A stretch of DNA of 64,000 bases from Bacteroidota bacterium (GCA_024743405.1 JANSWP010000006.1:62001-126000), one strand, 5' to 3'. Positions 1-9,369 are shown, numbered from the stretch's first letter. Numbers and translations are program-made. Notes: generated by a model from the letters alone, not told the origin.

Positions 1-609
1 GACATTGTCGCGACGTTCTAACCTAACATTTAGTGGACAATCATAATGCTCTTTTGCATAATTATATCCTGCATCTAGTGCTTTAAAATTGGGTGGAACT
101 AATTTGGGCTTCTTTTCAAATTGCTCTTCTATGATTTGTTTAATCACCTCCATCTCAATGTCCAATAAAGCAGCCAAAGCGCCAACATAAATTATATTTT
201 TGAATAATTGTTGGAGGCGAGGTACTTCAAAGAAATCCATGCTGATTTTCATCATTGGGATGCCGATAAAATGGATGTCTTCTCGCATCATATCTTCGTA
301 AAGAGGTTTGGTACTGTCATAAACAAAGTACCCCCCTGGTTTGACCGAAGCCATATCTTTAGCAAAACTTTGAGGATTGATGCCTACCATGACATCAATA
401 CCTGCTCTGCGTCCCAAATATCCATTTTCATTGATACGGACTTCATACCAAGTCGGTAAACCTTGGATATTGGAGGGGAAAATATTTTTTGGAGAGACAG
501 GAAGACCCATTCTAAAAATAGCTTTCGAGAACATACTATTGGCACTTGCTGACCCTGTTCCATTGACATTCGCAAATCGAATGACCATATCGTTGACTAT
601 CGCTGACAT
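1..609 (-). CDS. korA: 2-oxoacid:ferredoxin oxidoreductase, KorA-like alpha subunit (partial)
   Basis: The reading frame opens at an ATG (607-609) and stays open for 203 codons to the window edge, so the C-terminus is missing. The visible part matches the gamma domain fused to the N-terminus of KorA-type subunits: VIRFANVNGTGSASANSMFS near the start, then a segment on intermediate and partner interactions (IDVMVGINPQSFAKDMASV). By family knowledge the enzyme oxidatively decarboxylates a 2-oxoacid such as 2-oxoglutarate to its acyl-CoA and reduces ferredoxin in the cytoplasm. The gene lies 42 bases behind the GltD-like iron-sulfur flavoprotein on the same strand, so the two are probably one operon, with the thiamine-binding beta subunit expected beyond the edge. 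Substrate specificity cannot be read from this domain. Confidence 0.85.
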   Translation of the reverse strand, partial: MSAIVNDMVIRFANVNGTGSASANSMFSKAIFRMGLPVSPKNIFPSNIQGLPTWYEVRINENGYLGRRAGIDVMVGINPQSFAKDMASVKPGGYFVYDSTKPLYEDMMREDIHFIGIPMMKISMDFFEVPRLQQLFKNIIYVGALAALLDIEMEVIKQIIEEQFEKKPKLVPPNFKALDAGYNYAKEHYDCPLNVRLERRDNV

Positions 610-651
610 AATTCTATTTCGTTTCGTAGTTTTTGTACTTCTAATTTTAAA

Positions 652-2448
652 TTAAATCTCCATAGGCACAGGCATGGCATATGTCTTTGTAACTTCATAC
701 AAATACTTCTTCATGTCCCAAGCCGAAGTTGGACATCTCTCTGCGCATAAACCGCAATGCACACAAACGTCTTCATCTTTTACCATGACCCTACCGGTAG
801 GCAAGTCACTGGAAACGTAAAGGTCTTGTGTAAGATTGAGCGCAGGAGCTGATAATCTTGTTCGTAAATCTTCCTCGTCTCCATTTTGAGTAAACGTGAT
901 ACAGGACGTAGGACAAACATCCATACAGGCATCGCATTCGATACAACTCTTGGTATCAAAAACAGTTTGCACATCACAATTGAGACAACGTTGAGCTTCT
1001 TTAAAACCTGTTTTTTGACTAAAGCCTAATTCGACTTCTATTTTTCGATTGGTTAAAGTAATAGTCTTCTGCTCATGCGGGACTGGATAACGCAAATCCT
1101 CTACTACAGGGCTGTCGTACATCCATTCATGGATCCCCATTTTTTGTTGAACGAGGTTGGTCATTGGAGCAGGGCGTTCGTAAACTAAATCCTTACCCTC
1201 TAAGAAAAGATGAATAGAAATAGCTGCTTGATGACCATGTGCAGCAGCCGTGATAATATTTTCTGGACCAAATGCGGCATCACCGCCGAAGAATACTTTT
1301 GGATTGGTAGATTGAAAAGTAGTTTTGTGTAAAACAGGAATGTCCCATTTTCCAAATTCAATGCCTAAATCGCGTTCGATCCAAGGAAAAGCATTGTCTT
1401 GGCCTATCGCAATAATGACATCATCCGCTTCAATAAATACATCCGGTTCGCCAGTTGGAATTAATTTACGGCGGCCTTCTTCATTATATTCAGCTCGAAC
1501 GTTACCAAAAATCATCCCTTTTAATTTTCCATCTTCGACAACAAATTCTTTTGGGGGCATATTATTCATAATCGGGATATCCTCCATTTTCGCATCCTTG
1601 ATTTCCCATGCAGATGCTTTCATATCTTTGAATGGGCTTCTTACCACTACTTTTACTTCATCGCCTCCTAAACGACGAGAGGTCCGGCAGCAATCCATGG
1701 CCGTATTTCCGCCGCCAAGAATAATCACTTTTTTACCGACTTTATCTCTGTGTTCAAAAGCGACATCTGCTAAAAATTCTATCCCAATATGGACATTTTT
1801 GTCTGCTTCTTCTCTACCTGGAAGTTTCAAATCCCGTCCTCTTGGTGCGCCTGTCCCCACAAAAACTGCATCATAGCCCTTATCCAAAATTTCTTTCATG
1901 CTGGACACATAGGTATTAAAGTGCGTATGAATACCCATGTCAATGATATAATTCACTTCTTCATCTAACACCTCCTCGGGCAATCGAAAGGAGGGGATTT
2001 GTGTTCGCATCATGCCACCTCCTTTATGCCACTCATCATATAAATGAATTTCATATCCTAAAGGAGCTAAGTCTCTTGCAACAGTAAGAGAGGCAGGGCC
2101 TCCACCGATTAAAGCGATTTTTTTACCGTTTTTTTGTTCAGGAGCTTTCGGCATCAGGTGGTTGACTTCCCCTTTGTTATCTGCGGCAACTCTTTTCAAA
2201 CGACAAATTGCGACAGGTTCTTCTTCTATTCGACCTCGACGGCAGGCAGGTTCACAAGGTCTATCACATGTACGCCCTAAAATTCCAGGGAACACATTAG
2301 ACTCCCAATTGACCATATAAGCTTCCGTGTATTTTTCTGCAGCTATTAGTCTAATGTACTCAGGTACAGGAGTATGTGCTGGACAAGCATACTGACAATC
2401 GACAACTTTGTGAAAGTACTCCGGATCGTTGATGTTCGTAGGTTTCAA
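652..2448 (-). CDS. GltD-like FAD/NAD(P) oxidoreductase with C-terminal 2x[4Fe-4S] ferredoxin domain
   Basis: The 598-residue protein resembles the small subunit of glutamate synthase (GltD family). It has N-terminal iron-sulfur cysteines (C18, C22, C61, C65, C69), an FAD-binding GGGPAS at about 115-120, an NAD(P)-binding GGGNTAMDCC near 245, and a bacterial ferredoxin tail with two CxxCxxCxxxCP motifs (CIECDACMDVCP and CVHCGLCAERCP). Such proteins pass electrons between NAD(P)H and ferredoxin-linked partners. Its position just upstream of the KorA-like subunit suggests it links the 2-oxoacid:ferredoxin oxidoreductase to the pyridine nucleotide pool. That coupling is inference. No GltB-like large subunit is nearby, so glutamate synthesis is unlikely. 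Confidence 0.85.
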   Translation of the reverse strand: MKPTNINDPEYFHKVVDCQYACPAHTPVPEYIRLIAAEKYTEAYMVNWESNVFPGILGRTCDRPCEPACRRGRIEEEPVAICRLKRVAADNKGEVNHLMPKAPEQKNGKKIALIGGGPASLTVARDLAPLGYEIHLYDEWHKGGGMMRTQIPSFRLPEEVLDEEVNYIIDMGIHTHFNTYVSSMKEILDKGYDAVFVGTGAPRGRDLKLPGREEADKNVHIGIEFLADVAFEHRDKVGKKVIILGGGNTAMDCCRTSRRLGGDEVKVVVRSPFKDMKASAWEIKDAKMEDIPIMNNMPPKEFVVEDGKLKGMIFGNVRAEYNEEGRRKLIPTGEPDVFIEADDVIIAIGQDNAFPWIERDLGIEFGKWDIPVLHKTTFQSTNPKVFFGGDAAFGPENIITAAAHGHQAAISIHLFLEGKDLVYERPAPMTNLVQQKMGIHEWMYDSPVVEDLRYPVPHEQKTITLTNRKIEVELGFSQKTGFKEAQRCLNCDVQTVFDTKSCIECDACMDVCPTSCITFTQNGDEEDLRTRLSAPALNLTQDLYVSSDLPTGRVMVKDEDVCVHCGLCAERCPTSAWDMKKYLYEVTKTYAMPVPMEI

Positions 2449-2759
2449 TTTACTGTATTTTTTGTTGAAGAATTTATCAGGACTAAAAGTAAAAAATAAA
2501 ATTACGTAGGTTGTAAAACAAGCAAAATTTTCACTTATAAGATTGTTTTTTAGCGAATAAAGACAAGTAAGTATCGATAAATATCCAAATTAATATTTAA
2601 TAATTTTTATACAATAATCACCCCAATTACAACTACTTGAGGATCATTTTTAAAAATAAAGCATTGCGTTGTTTTAGGCATTGCGTAAATTATTATAAAA
2701 ATAACCTTTAGAATATTTTAATCTTTGCCGCTTCAAAAAACAAGTAATTTTCATAAGGT
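2449..2759. other. Divergent intergenic region
   Basis: 311 bases between the divergent flavoprotein and MATE genes. It is very AT-rich and must hold both promoters. The only thing close to a Bacteroidota -7 box is AATCTTTG just before 2735, which lacks the initial T. A short direct repeat, GCATTGCGT, occurs twice around 2661-2690. No coding potential or RNA gene was seen. Confidence 0.4.
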
Positions 2760-4118
2760 ATGTCCGATGTAAAATTGAATCTGAGGGAGGAAATCCGAAC
2801 TAAAAATATGTGGCAGTTAATGGCGAAACTCACGCCAGTGGCAGTTTTAGCGATGTCTATTAATAGCATTAATACCTTTGTAGATGCTTTATTTATTGGA
2901 CAATTTTTGGGAGAAAAAGCTTTAGCAGCAGTCTCTTTAGCATTTCCTTTAGCTTTTTTAACAAACAGCTTTGCAGCCATGTTGGGTGTTGGAGGATCCT
3001 CTATTTTGAGTATCGCAATTGGGGCAAAAGATGAAGAAATACAAAAAAAATCATTCGGAACTATCATTTTTTTATCTCTGATTGTTTCATTTTTTTTGAC
3101 AACCTTCGGATGGGTGTTCGCAGAAGACATGATAGCGGCTATTGGTGGTAAAGGGGAAATATTGGAATTGGGAGCACTCTATTTTCAAACTTTAATCTTG
3201 GGTGCCTTTTTTCAAATTTTTGCAGTTTCCTTAAGTATGCTGATTCGGGCAGAGGGAAAAATCAATGAAGCGATGACCATTGCAATGATCTCAATGGTCG
3301 CAAATATGATTTTGAATCCTCTTTTTATTGGTTACTTAGATATGGGCATAGCAGGAGCAGCTTACGCGACGATTATTTCAATGGTGATTTTTGCTGTTCT
3401 TGTGATTTGGTATTTTGTAACTAAACGAGCTTCCTATGAGGTTGATTTAACCTATTTTAAATTAGAAAAAAAAATAGCTCGCCCTGTTATTACAATAGGT
3501 ATTTCAGCAATGATGTTACAATTAATGTTTGTCGTTCAACAAGTAGTTGTTTTTAAAATGATTGCTCGTTATGGAAATGACTGGGATATCGCTTTTATGG
3601 GGGCTTGCTACCGAATTCTTATATTGATGTTGGTACCAGGGTTTGGATTTTCAACAGCGTTACAACCTGTTGCTGGGATTAATTTTGGTGCAAAAGATTA
3701 TCCTAGAGTAAAAAAAGCATTTTGGACTTTTTCAATTGGAAGTACCATTCTGACGACTGTTCTTTTAATTTTACTTCAAATATTCCCAACGGCTGTTTTA
3801 GGACTAATGTTACCAGAGGCGGTTTTTACTCCAGAAGATATCTTCAATTTTAGAATAATGATGTCGCCCGGATTTATGTTTTCTTTCTTCTTTATGGCAA
3901 TAATCCTATATCAGTCCATTGGGGATGCCAAGACGGCAGGTTTTGTAATGATACTTAGAGAAGTCGTATTTTTTATTCCATTTGTAATAATACTGCCGAT
4001 TTGGTGGGGGCTGACAGGGATCTATGCAACTCCAGTAATTCAAAATATCATTACACTTACTATTGCGATTTATTTAGTTTTTAAATTATTTAAAAAGTGG
4101 GATATGGAAACTGTATAA
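2760..4118 (+). CDS. MATE family multidrug/Na+ exporter
   Basis: The 452-residue polytopic membrane protein has about 12 hydrophobic segments in two halves, typical of MATE exporters (440-460 residues). MATE features include a first helix region with SINSINTFVDALFIGQFLGEKALAAVSLAFP and a second-half equivalent ending in GFSTALQPVAGINFGAKDYPR. By family knowledge it exports cationic drugs or metabolites in exchange for Na+ or H+ across the inner membrane. The substrate cannot be inferred. The gene has its own promoter region and is followed 72 bases later by the co-oriented thioesterase gene. The ATG at 2760 directly precedes the conserved N-terminus. Confidence 0.9.
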   Translation: MSDVKLNLREEIRTKNMWQLMAKLTPVAVLAMSINSINTFVDALFIGQFLGEKALAAVSLAFPLAFLTNSFAAMLGVGGSSILSIAIGAKDEEIQKKSFGTIIFLSLIVSFFLTTFGWVFAEDMIAAIGGKGEILELGALYFQTLILGAFFQIFAVSLSMLIRAEGKINEAMTIAMISMVANMILNPLFIGYLDMGIAGAAYATIISMVIFAVLVIWYFVTKRASYEVDLTYFKLEKKIARPVITIGISAMMLQLMFVVQQVVVFKMIARYGNDWDIAFMGACYRILILMLVPGFGFSTALQPVAGINFGAKDYPRVKKAFWTFSIGSTILTTVLLILLQIFPTAVLGLMLPEAVFTPEDIFNFRIMMSPGFMFSFFFMAIILYQSIGDAKTAGFVMILREVVFFIPFVIILPIWWGLTGIYATPVIQNIITLTIAIYLVFKLFKKWDMETV

Positions 4119-4190
4119 TTGTTTCATGAAAAACATAATAGTCGAAAAAGTTCGACACGGAGATTTTGAAAATATATAAAATAACTTTGA

Positions 4191-5066
4191 ATGGAGACAA
4201 TAGAAGAATTAATTGACCTAATAACTTTAGAAAAAATAGGTGAAAACATATTCGAGGGAAAAAGCTTTAAAACGCCATGGAAAAGAGTATTTGGAGGTCA
4301 AGTTTTGGGGCAGTCCTTGCATGCTGCCTATCAAACCGTACCGGCTGATCGAATTGCTCATTCTATGCATGGGTATTTTATTTTATCTGGTGATATTGAA
4401 GAACCTATTACTTATGAAGTAGATATTACTCGAGATGGAGGTAGCTTTACAACTCGACGGGTTTCTGCAATGCAAAAAGAGCGGGCTATTTTTGTAATGG
4501 CAGCATCCTTTCAGAAACAACAAGAAGGATTTGATCACCAGATCCCAATGCCAAATGTATTACCTCCAGAAGTATTATTACCAGATATTGAGCAGTTGAA
4601 GGGATTAAAAAAAATTGATCCTTTGTTACATAAAAGGTTGACGTATGCTCATCCAAATCCCATTGAATTTCGTCCAGTAGAAAAACCTGATCCAACTAAT
4701 CCAAACCCAGGAAGTCCCTATAATCATGTCTGGATAAAATCAAAAGAAAAGGTGGATTTAAACTTACCAATGCATCACCAAATTTTGGCTTATGTTTCCG
4801 ATTATAGTTTGTTAACCACTGCGGCCTTGCCTCATCGTGGAAAAGCAGATCGTACAAAATTATTTTTTGCTAGTCTTGACCATGCTATTTGGTTTCATCG
4901 AGATTTTAGAATCGATGATTGGTTGTTGTACGCAACCGATAGTCCAAGTGCATCAAATTCGAGGGGGTTTTCGAGAGGAAATATTTTTGATCGACAAGGT
5001 CATTTGATCGCGTCGGTTGTTCAAGAAGGGCTGATTAGGGATAAATCAAAAAGAGAAAAAAGATAG
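4191..5066 (+). CDS. tesB: Acyl-CoA thioesterase II (TesB family)
   Basis: The 291-residue double-hotdog protein is the same length class as E. coli TesB (about 286). The catalytic triad reported for TesB (Asp204, Thr228, Gln278) maps to D204 (in YVSDYSLL), S228 (in FASLDHAIWFH) and Q278 (in ASVVQEGLI), with a conservative Thr-to-Ser change. It also has the family's GSFTTRRV strand at about 85-91. It hydrolyses medium- and long-chain acyl-CoAs to free fatty acids and CoA in the cytoplasm. It is followed by a clear terminator 25 bases downstream and shares no obvious function with the MATE gene before it. Confidence 0.92.
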   Translation: METIEELIDLITLEKIGENIFEGKSFKTPWKRVFGGQVLGQSLHAAYQTVPADRIAHSMHGYFILSGDIEEPITYEVDITRDGGSFTTRRVSAMQKERAIFVMAASFQKQQEGFDHQIPMPNVLPPEVLLPDIEQLKGLKKIDPLLHKRLTYAHPNPIEFRPVEKPDPTNPNPGSPYNHVWIKSKEKVDLNLPMHHQILAYVSDYSLLTTAALPHRGKADRTKLFFASLDHAIWFHRDFRIDDWLLYATDSPSASNSRGFSRGNIFDRQGHLIASVVQEGLIRDKSKREKR

Positions 5067-5090
5067 TCAATATTTAAAAAGAGAATAAAA

Positions 5091-5120
5091 AAATGGCAGG
5101 TGTTTTACCTGCCATTTTTT
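5091..5120 (+). terminator. Rho-independent terminator after tesB
   Basis: A perfect 11-bp stem pairs AAATGGCAGGT (5091-5101) with ACCTGCCATTT (5107-5117), with a 5-base loop and a run of T immediately after. It lies 25 bases after the tesB stop codon. Confidence 0.9.
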
Positions 5121-5205
5121 CAGTAAAGAATTGTTCAATCTTGACTTTTAGTAACGGCAAAAAAATAATCTCCCCGAAATGACGGATTTATTTTTTCATC
5201 GTTAC

Positions 5206-5394
5206 TTAATCAACTTGAAAAGTAACTTTTAAATTAACTCGAAAAGCAGTTACTTCTCCGTTTTCGACTCTCACACTTTGATCTTTAACCCAAGCTGATT
5301 TAATGTTATTGATAGATTTTGATTATTTTTTGATAGCATCTTCCCAGCTTTTGTTAGATTCAGCAAGAATCTCAATCACCTTCATTACAGACAT
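5206..5394 (-). pseudogene. Dodecin (flavin-binding small protein), broken by an in-frame stop
   Basis: Read on the minus strand from an ATG at 5392-5394, the sequence gives a clear dodecin: MSVMKVIEILAESNKSWEDA, then IKK, a TAA stop at codon 24, then the same frame continues with SKSINNIKSAWVKDQSVRVE and ENGEVTAFRVNLKVTFQVD to a second stop. Against dodecins as I remember them, about four codons of the single helix are missing exactly where the stop lies, so a 12-base deletion probably created it. Intact dodecins are about 65-70 residue dodecamers that store flavins or CoA. The downstream half has no start codon of its own. A sequencing or assembly error is the main alternative. Confidence 0.8.
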
Positions 5395-5705
5395 AACATT
5401 TGTTTTAAATGGTTAGCTTGAAACGTTTGAATTAGATAAGCAAGTAGGTAAGTTTCTTAGATTTATCGAATTCATCGTTTTCCTATTTTATAATATTAAT
5501 ACTTCGTTAAAGGAATAACGAATTTTTCTAATATAATTTTAGCCTCGGTAGAACTGAATATTCAAAGCTGAAGAATGGAGTAGGGATATTGTTTTTTAGT
5601 CTAATTTCAGGCTTGTTTAATATCGTATTTTATCAATTTGATAGAAATTTGATACTATCCTCTCAAGGTCGACGTTTATACCCTTCGAATCAAAAAAATG
5701 GAATT

Positions 5706-6029
5706 ATGAAAGCGACCATTCAGAAAAACATTATTCTTTCGTACCTTTTTTTAGGTGGTTTATTGGCGTCAATTGTACACCTTGTTGGTATTTCAAAAAG
5801 TAGATCAGAAAATGCTGTTGAGCGTTTTAGTAATTCAATTGGACAATTGATTTTGGAAGCCTATGCCGTTCACTTATTTGGGTTATTTGTTATAGCCTCA
5901 AGTATTGTTGGTTGGTGGATAAACCAAAGAAAAGCTCAACCGCAGTATGTCAAAACATTTCAATTGACCCTTGCTATGGGAGTAGTTTATTATTCGATTT
6001 TATTTGCTTTCGGGTATATAAGTTTTTGA
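5706..6029 (+). CDS. Small three-helix membrane protein, unknown function
   Basis: From the ATG at 5706 this encodes 107 residues with three hydrophobic segments: residues about 8-27 (NIILSYLFLGGLLASIVHLV), 50-70 (AYAVHLFGLFVIASSIVGWW) and 86-106 (LTLAMGVVYYSILFAFGYIS). The frame extends upstream to a TTG at 5589, but that part is not hydrophobic and reads like non-coding sequence, so the ATG is preferred. I do not recognise the family. It is convergent with the MoxR gene and has no close co-oriented neighbour. Confidence 0.55.
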   Translation: MKATIQKNIILSYLFLGGLLASIVHLVGISKSRSENAVERFSNSIGQLILEAYAVHLFGLFVIASSIVGWWINQRKAQPQYVKTFQLTLAMGVVYYSILFAFGYISF

Positions 6030-6081
6030 TTTTTACTTCCAATTTTGAAAATATTATGCCCTTGGCTGATTGATTGATAAC

Positions 6082-7164
6082 TCATCTAGGAACTTCAATT
6101 TTCTTGATAATTTGTTCAATAATATCCTTCGTATCATAACCCTCCATTTCTCTTTCTGGTGTCAAAATAATACGATGGTTTAATACGGGGAATGCTACAT
6201 ATTGAATATCGTCGGGTGTTACAAAATCGCGACCATTCATCGCCGCAATGGCTTTTGAAGATTTCATAATGGCTAGTGAAGCACGGGGCGATGCACCCAA
6301 GAATAAATTGCCATTATTTCTGGTCTCATGAATGATCTCCGCGATGTAATCTAATAGTTCTTCTTTGATGTGAACTTGCTCCACAAGATCTCGGCACTCT
6401 TGGATACCCTCTGCCGAAAAAACAGGTTGAACGTTAGCTTTTAATGCCAAGCCAAAATCATTTCGAAATCGCCGTAATATTGCTTTTTCTTCGGCTAAAT
6501 CGGGGTAGTCTAAATTGATTTTGAATAAAAAACGATCAAGCTGTGCTTCCGGTAGTTTGTAGGTACCTTCTTGCTCAATTGGGTTTTGAGTTGAAATGAC
6601 AAAAAATGGATGCGTCATAGGATAGGTTTTACCATCTACAGTCACCTGATATTCTTCCATGACTTCAAATAGGGCAGATTGTGTTTTGGCTGGTGCGCGA
6701 TTGATTTCGTCTATGAGTATAATATTGGAGAAAATCGGTCCTGCATTGAATGTGAATTCCGATTTTTTCATGTTGAAAACGGTAGTTCCAACCACATCAC
6801 TTGGCATCAAATCTGGAGTAAATTGTATCCGTGAAAAATTAATCTTTAGAGATTGGGCTAAAAGTTTTGCGGTTAATGTCTTTGCAATTCCAGGTACACC
6901 CTCTACTAAAACATGACCGCTTACAAATAGCGAAGCCAACAGCAAATCCATCATGTCTTCTTGCCCAATAATGACCTTTCGTAGCTCGTGTTTTACCATG
7001 TCTACTGCAGTACTGATTTTTGTCAAATTAAGTCGATTGCTATTCCATAATGGACTTTCGGGTATTGGGGGAACCTCCGTTGGTTCTTCAAAATTTGCTG
7101 ATTCTAAAGATGGATTATTTTGAGGTTGTTCCTCATTTAAGTCATTGATTTCCTCTGGTGTCAT
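6082..7164 (-). CDS. MoxR family AAA+ ATPase
   Basis: The 360-residue protein has a MoxR-type AAA+ core: Walker A GVPGIAKT (89-96), PDLMPSDVVGT (118-127), Walker B IILIDEINRAP (148-158) and sensor 1 VISTQNP (189-195). A 45-residue Pro/Glu-rich N-terminal extension precedes the core. MoxR ATPases act as cytoplasmic chaperones that assemble or insert metal cofactors, usually with VWA or DUF58 partners. It is the last visible gene of a minus-strand run with DUF4350, DUF4129-like and SpoIIM proteins, the standard Bacteroidota arrangement. The DUF58 gene that normally follows MoxR is absent here: the next gene is convergent and unrelated. Confidence 0.9.
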   Translation of the reverse strand: MTPEEINDLNEEQPQNNPSLESANFEEPTEVPPIPESPLWNSNRLNLTKISTAVDMVKHELRKVIIGQEDMMDLLLASLFVSGHVLVEGVPGIAKTLTAKLLAQSLKINFSRIQFTPDLMPSDVVGTTVFNMKKSEFTFNAGPIFSNIILIDEINRAPAKTQSALFEVMEEYQVTVDGKTYPMTHPFFVISTQNPIEQEGTYKLPEAQLDRFLFKINLDYPDLAEEKAILRRFRNDFGLALKANVQPVFSAEGIQECRDLVEQVHIKEELLDYIAEIIHETRNNGNLFLGASPRASLAIMKSSKAIAAMNGRDFVTPDDIQYVAFPVLNHRIILTPEREMEGYDTKDIIEQIIKKIEVPR

Positions 7165-7205
7165 TATTTATATTTTAACGTTTCACTGCTTTTGGCCTTG
7201 TCTTC

Positions 7206-8474
7206 CTACTTGCAATTTTTATAAAACCGCTCCATTTCATGGTGAAAATCGATTAAAGTATTTTCGGAAATAGAACTAGCCTTTTTAATATTTTGGTAGA
7301 TTAATAAAATCTTATCGACTGTCGGTTTGGGTATTTCTGATTTTGCAACCAATTGATTTACAAATGTTTCATTCAGGTCTTTTGTCGGTATATGATAGTG
7401 CTCGCGTACAAAACCTAAAAATAAGGTCATCTTTTGCAAAGCTAATTTTCGGTGATTATTTTGAAGGAAATATAACCTTCCGATTGTCCCAATAAATTCT
7501 AAGGAGGTATTCGTATTTTGTTCTAATATAGGTATAATTCTTTGCTTTCTTTTGGCTCTAAAAATAACATATAGTAATGCTAAACTAAGCAATAAATACC
7601 AAGCCCATGCTAAGGGTGGTTGCGAAAGTATATACCTCAATGGACTTTCTTTATTTATGTTTTGACTTCCTCCTTGATTTCGACTACGTCCAATATTTTC
7701 AGGAATTCGACTGAACTGATCCCAATAAATAGTGCCTTCGACGAGGTGAGAAAAGATCTTATGAGTATATTCTAATCCAGATTCTTCAAGTAATGAGATA
7801 TTAGTAAACGCAATGGGAGTTGTGTGAAAATAAAATGCTCCATCTCCATAAATAGCCTTGGCAAAATTTGGAGTAGATTGATTGATATAACCCAATTCGA
7901 TAAACGTAAAGTCTTCCTCGCAGAAAATTTTAGAATCGATATAAGACCAATCATAGTCAACAACCTCCCCAAAGCGATAATATTTATATTGAAAGCCGGT
8001 ATCCGTTTTCAGGTTTGGATGTTTGAAGTTTAGCGTTACTAAGCTGTCGTTAAAACTTTCATAATCGTCCCAAAAAAAATCTGGGCATTCGTCAGCATAA
8101 ATTTGCTCAAAAAGTTCAAAAGGAATGGTTTTACTGGCAATAAAGGCGGTGTTTCCTCCTGACACAAAATCTAATATTGCTTCATTATCGATGGAGTCTA
8201 AATAGGTTGCTTCGCCGATAAAGATATAGTTTAAACCAGTAGAATCTATTGGCAAAGCTTGATTTAGGCTGTCTTCTAAAACTAAAAATGCTTCGTTTTT
8301 GAAATAATTTTTCAAAAGATTTTGGATGACATAAGTGCCGTAGGGATCTTTTACATCCTCTTTGTAATGCTCTGACCAATTTACTTCTTCATCGCCCCAG
8401 AAGATAAAAAAAATACCTGCCCCCATTAGGAGTGTTAGTATTAGAAGTCCAATATTTGAGCGATTGGGTTGCAT
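7206..8474 (-). CDS. DUF4350 domain-containing membrane protein
   Basis: The 422-residue protein has an N-terminal membrane anchor (residues 9-26), an extracytoplasmic DUF4350-like domain and a second helix near 293-310 (WAWYLLLSLALLYVIFRA), followed by a basic cytoplasmic tail rich in helices. This layout is standard for the DUF4350 member of the MoxR cluster. No biochemical function is established. Its start codon overlaps the stop of the upstream DUF4129-like gene as TAATG (8472-8476), which implies translational coupling. The MoxR gene follows 41 bases later. Function with MoxR in envelope maintenance is inferred from context only. Confidence 0.8.
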   Translation of the reverse strand: MQPNRSNIGLLILTLLMGAGIFFIFWGDEEVNWSEHYKEDVKDPYGTYVIQNLLKNYFKNEAFLVLEDSLNQALPIDSTGLNYIFIGEATYLDSIDNEAILDFVSGGNTAFIASKTIPFELFEQIYADECPDFFWDDYESFNDSLVTLNFKHPNLKTDTGFQYKYYRFGEVVDYDWSYIDSKIFCEEDFTFIELGYINQSTPNFAKAIYGDGAFYFHTTPIAFTNISLLEESGLEYTHKIFSHLVEGTIYWDQFSRIPENIGRSRNQGGSQNINKESPLRYILSQPPLAWAWYLLLSLALLYVIFRAKRKQRIIPILEQNTNTSLEFIGTIGRLYFLQNNHRKLALQKMTLFLGFVREHYHIPTKDLNETFVNQLVAKSEIPKPTVDKILLIYQNIKKASSISENTLIDFHHEMERFYKNCK

Positions 8475-9193
8475 TAATTATTGGGAATAATAGTGGTTGA
8501 TGAAACTTGTGAAAGTCGATTCATTAAGGCTTGAAATTTTGGTTCGATTTTCTTGAAGTTTACTTCATTTATTTTGGCATCTCCAAACCAACTTCGTTCA
8601 AAAATGGAAGTTAGTTCTTTAAACGAAGAATGAAACTTTGAGCCTTGTAGTTCTTTCAAATATTCACCATTCGTTTTATCCTTTTTCCATTTGATGGCTT
8701 TTATCAAAGACAGTTTCTTGATTATTTCCATATAATATAGTCGGATTGCCATTGGAAAATCTCCATTTTGAATGGCTTGATATATGAAGCCCTCTAATTC
8801 GGTTTCATGTATATTATCCTCAATGTCTTCGATATTTATTTCGGTTGAGGTTGTTTTTATTTTTTTGTTTTTTGGTGCAAATAGATTTTCTGTTCCCATC
8901 AAATGAAGGATCACTAAAACGGCTAACGCAATAGCTATAAGAATTGCAAGAAATTTAAAGAAGCCGGTATTTTCAACACTTTTTTGGCGTTTTTTGGGTT
9001 CCTCTTTTTCTGGTTTTCTTATCTCTCGACTGTCTGAGAAATCTAGATCTTTAGTAAGGTCTTGCCATTCACTTTTGTCAAAAGTACGGGTCTGCAAATC
9101 CTTTTTTAAATAATCCTCACGTGGGTTATTTGAATAAGCATTTGAGATAAAACTCAATATGATTAGAAGGAAATATATTCGTAAATAATTCAA
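8474..9193 (-). CDS. DUF4129-like single-pass membrane protein
   Basis: The 239-residue protein has a signal peptide (about 1-21), a short extracytoplasmic region with SEWQDLTKDLDFSD (typical of the Bacteroidota cluster member), a transmembrane helix near 78-100 (FLAILIAIALAVLVILHLMG) and a cytoplasmic helical C-terminus that resembles DUF4129. It sits between the SpoIIM fusion and DUF4350 in the conserved cluster and is coupled to DUF4350 by a one-base overlap of stop and start. Role unknown. The upstream gap to the SpoIIM gene contains a foldback element (9218-9369), so the first two genes are separated by about 200 bases. Confidence 0.75.
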   Translation of the reverse strand: MNYLRIYFLLIILSFISNAYSNNPREDYLKKDLQTRTFDKSEWQDLTKDLDFSDSREIRKPEKEEPKKRQKSVENTGFFKFLAILIAIALAVLVILHLMGTENLFAPKNKKIKTTSTEINIEDIEDNIHETELEGFIYQAIQNGDFPMAIRLYYMEIIKKLSLIKAIKWKKDKTNGEYLKELQGSKFHSSFKELTSIFERSWFGDAKINEVNFKKIEPKFQALMNRLSQVSSTTIIPNN

Positions 9194-9217
9194 ATTTAAT
9201 ATGGATGTTTTAGTACA

Positions 9218-9369
9218 CTGTAAATTAAATAGGTTTCTTTTTTTGAAGAAGGTAGTTTTTTGAGAGAACGAGGCGAAAAAATCAGGAATAGCATTAGCTC
9301 TTGCTTATTTTTTCAACGATGTAATTTCGAAAAAGAAGCCTTCAAAAGAGTAAGATATTTAGTTTACAG
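9218..9369 (-). repeat. Foldback element, family member 1 (within the SpoIIM-MoxR gene run)
   Basis: Outer arms CTGTAAATTAAATA (9218-9231) and TATTTAGTTTACAG (9356-9369) pair at 13 of 14 positions, and inner stretches AGGTTTCTTTTT and AAAAAGAAGCCT also pair. An apical stem lies at 9287-9302 (AATAGC, loop ATTA, GCTCTT). The conserved box ACGAGGC is at 9268-9274, 12 bases from the apex. It shares box, spacing and apex layout with the elements at 19059-19224 and 45875-46031. On the transcribed (minus) strand the box is in the same sense as in those copies. Confidence 0.65.

Noticed and set aside
1325-1876. 183-codon plus-strand frame inside the flavoprotein gene
   Set aside because: Antisense shadow of a clear GltD-like gene; Ser/Pro-rich product with no motifs.
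5589-5705. Upstream TTG extension of the small membrane protein
   Set aside because: The extra 39 residues are poorly structured and start at a TTG, while an ATG follows directly before the first hydrophobic helix.
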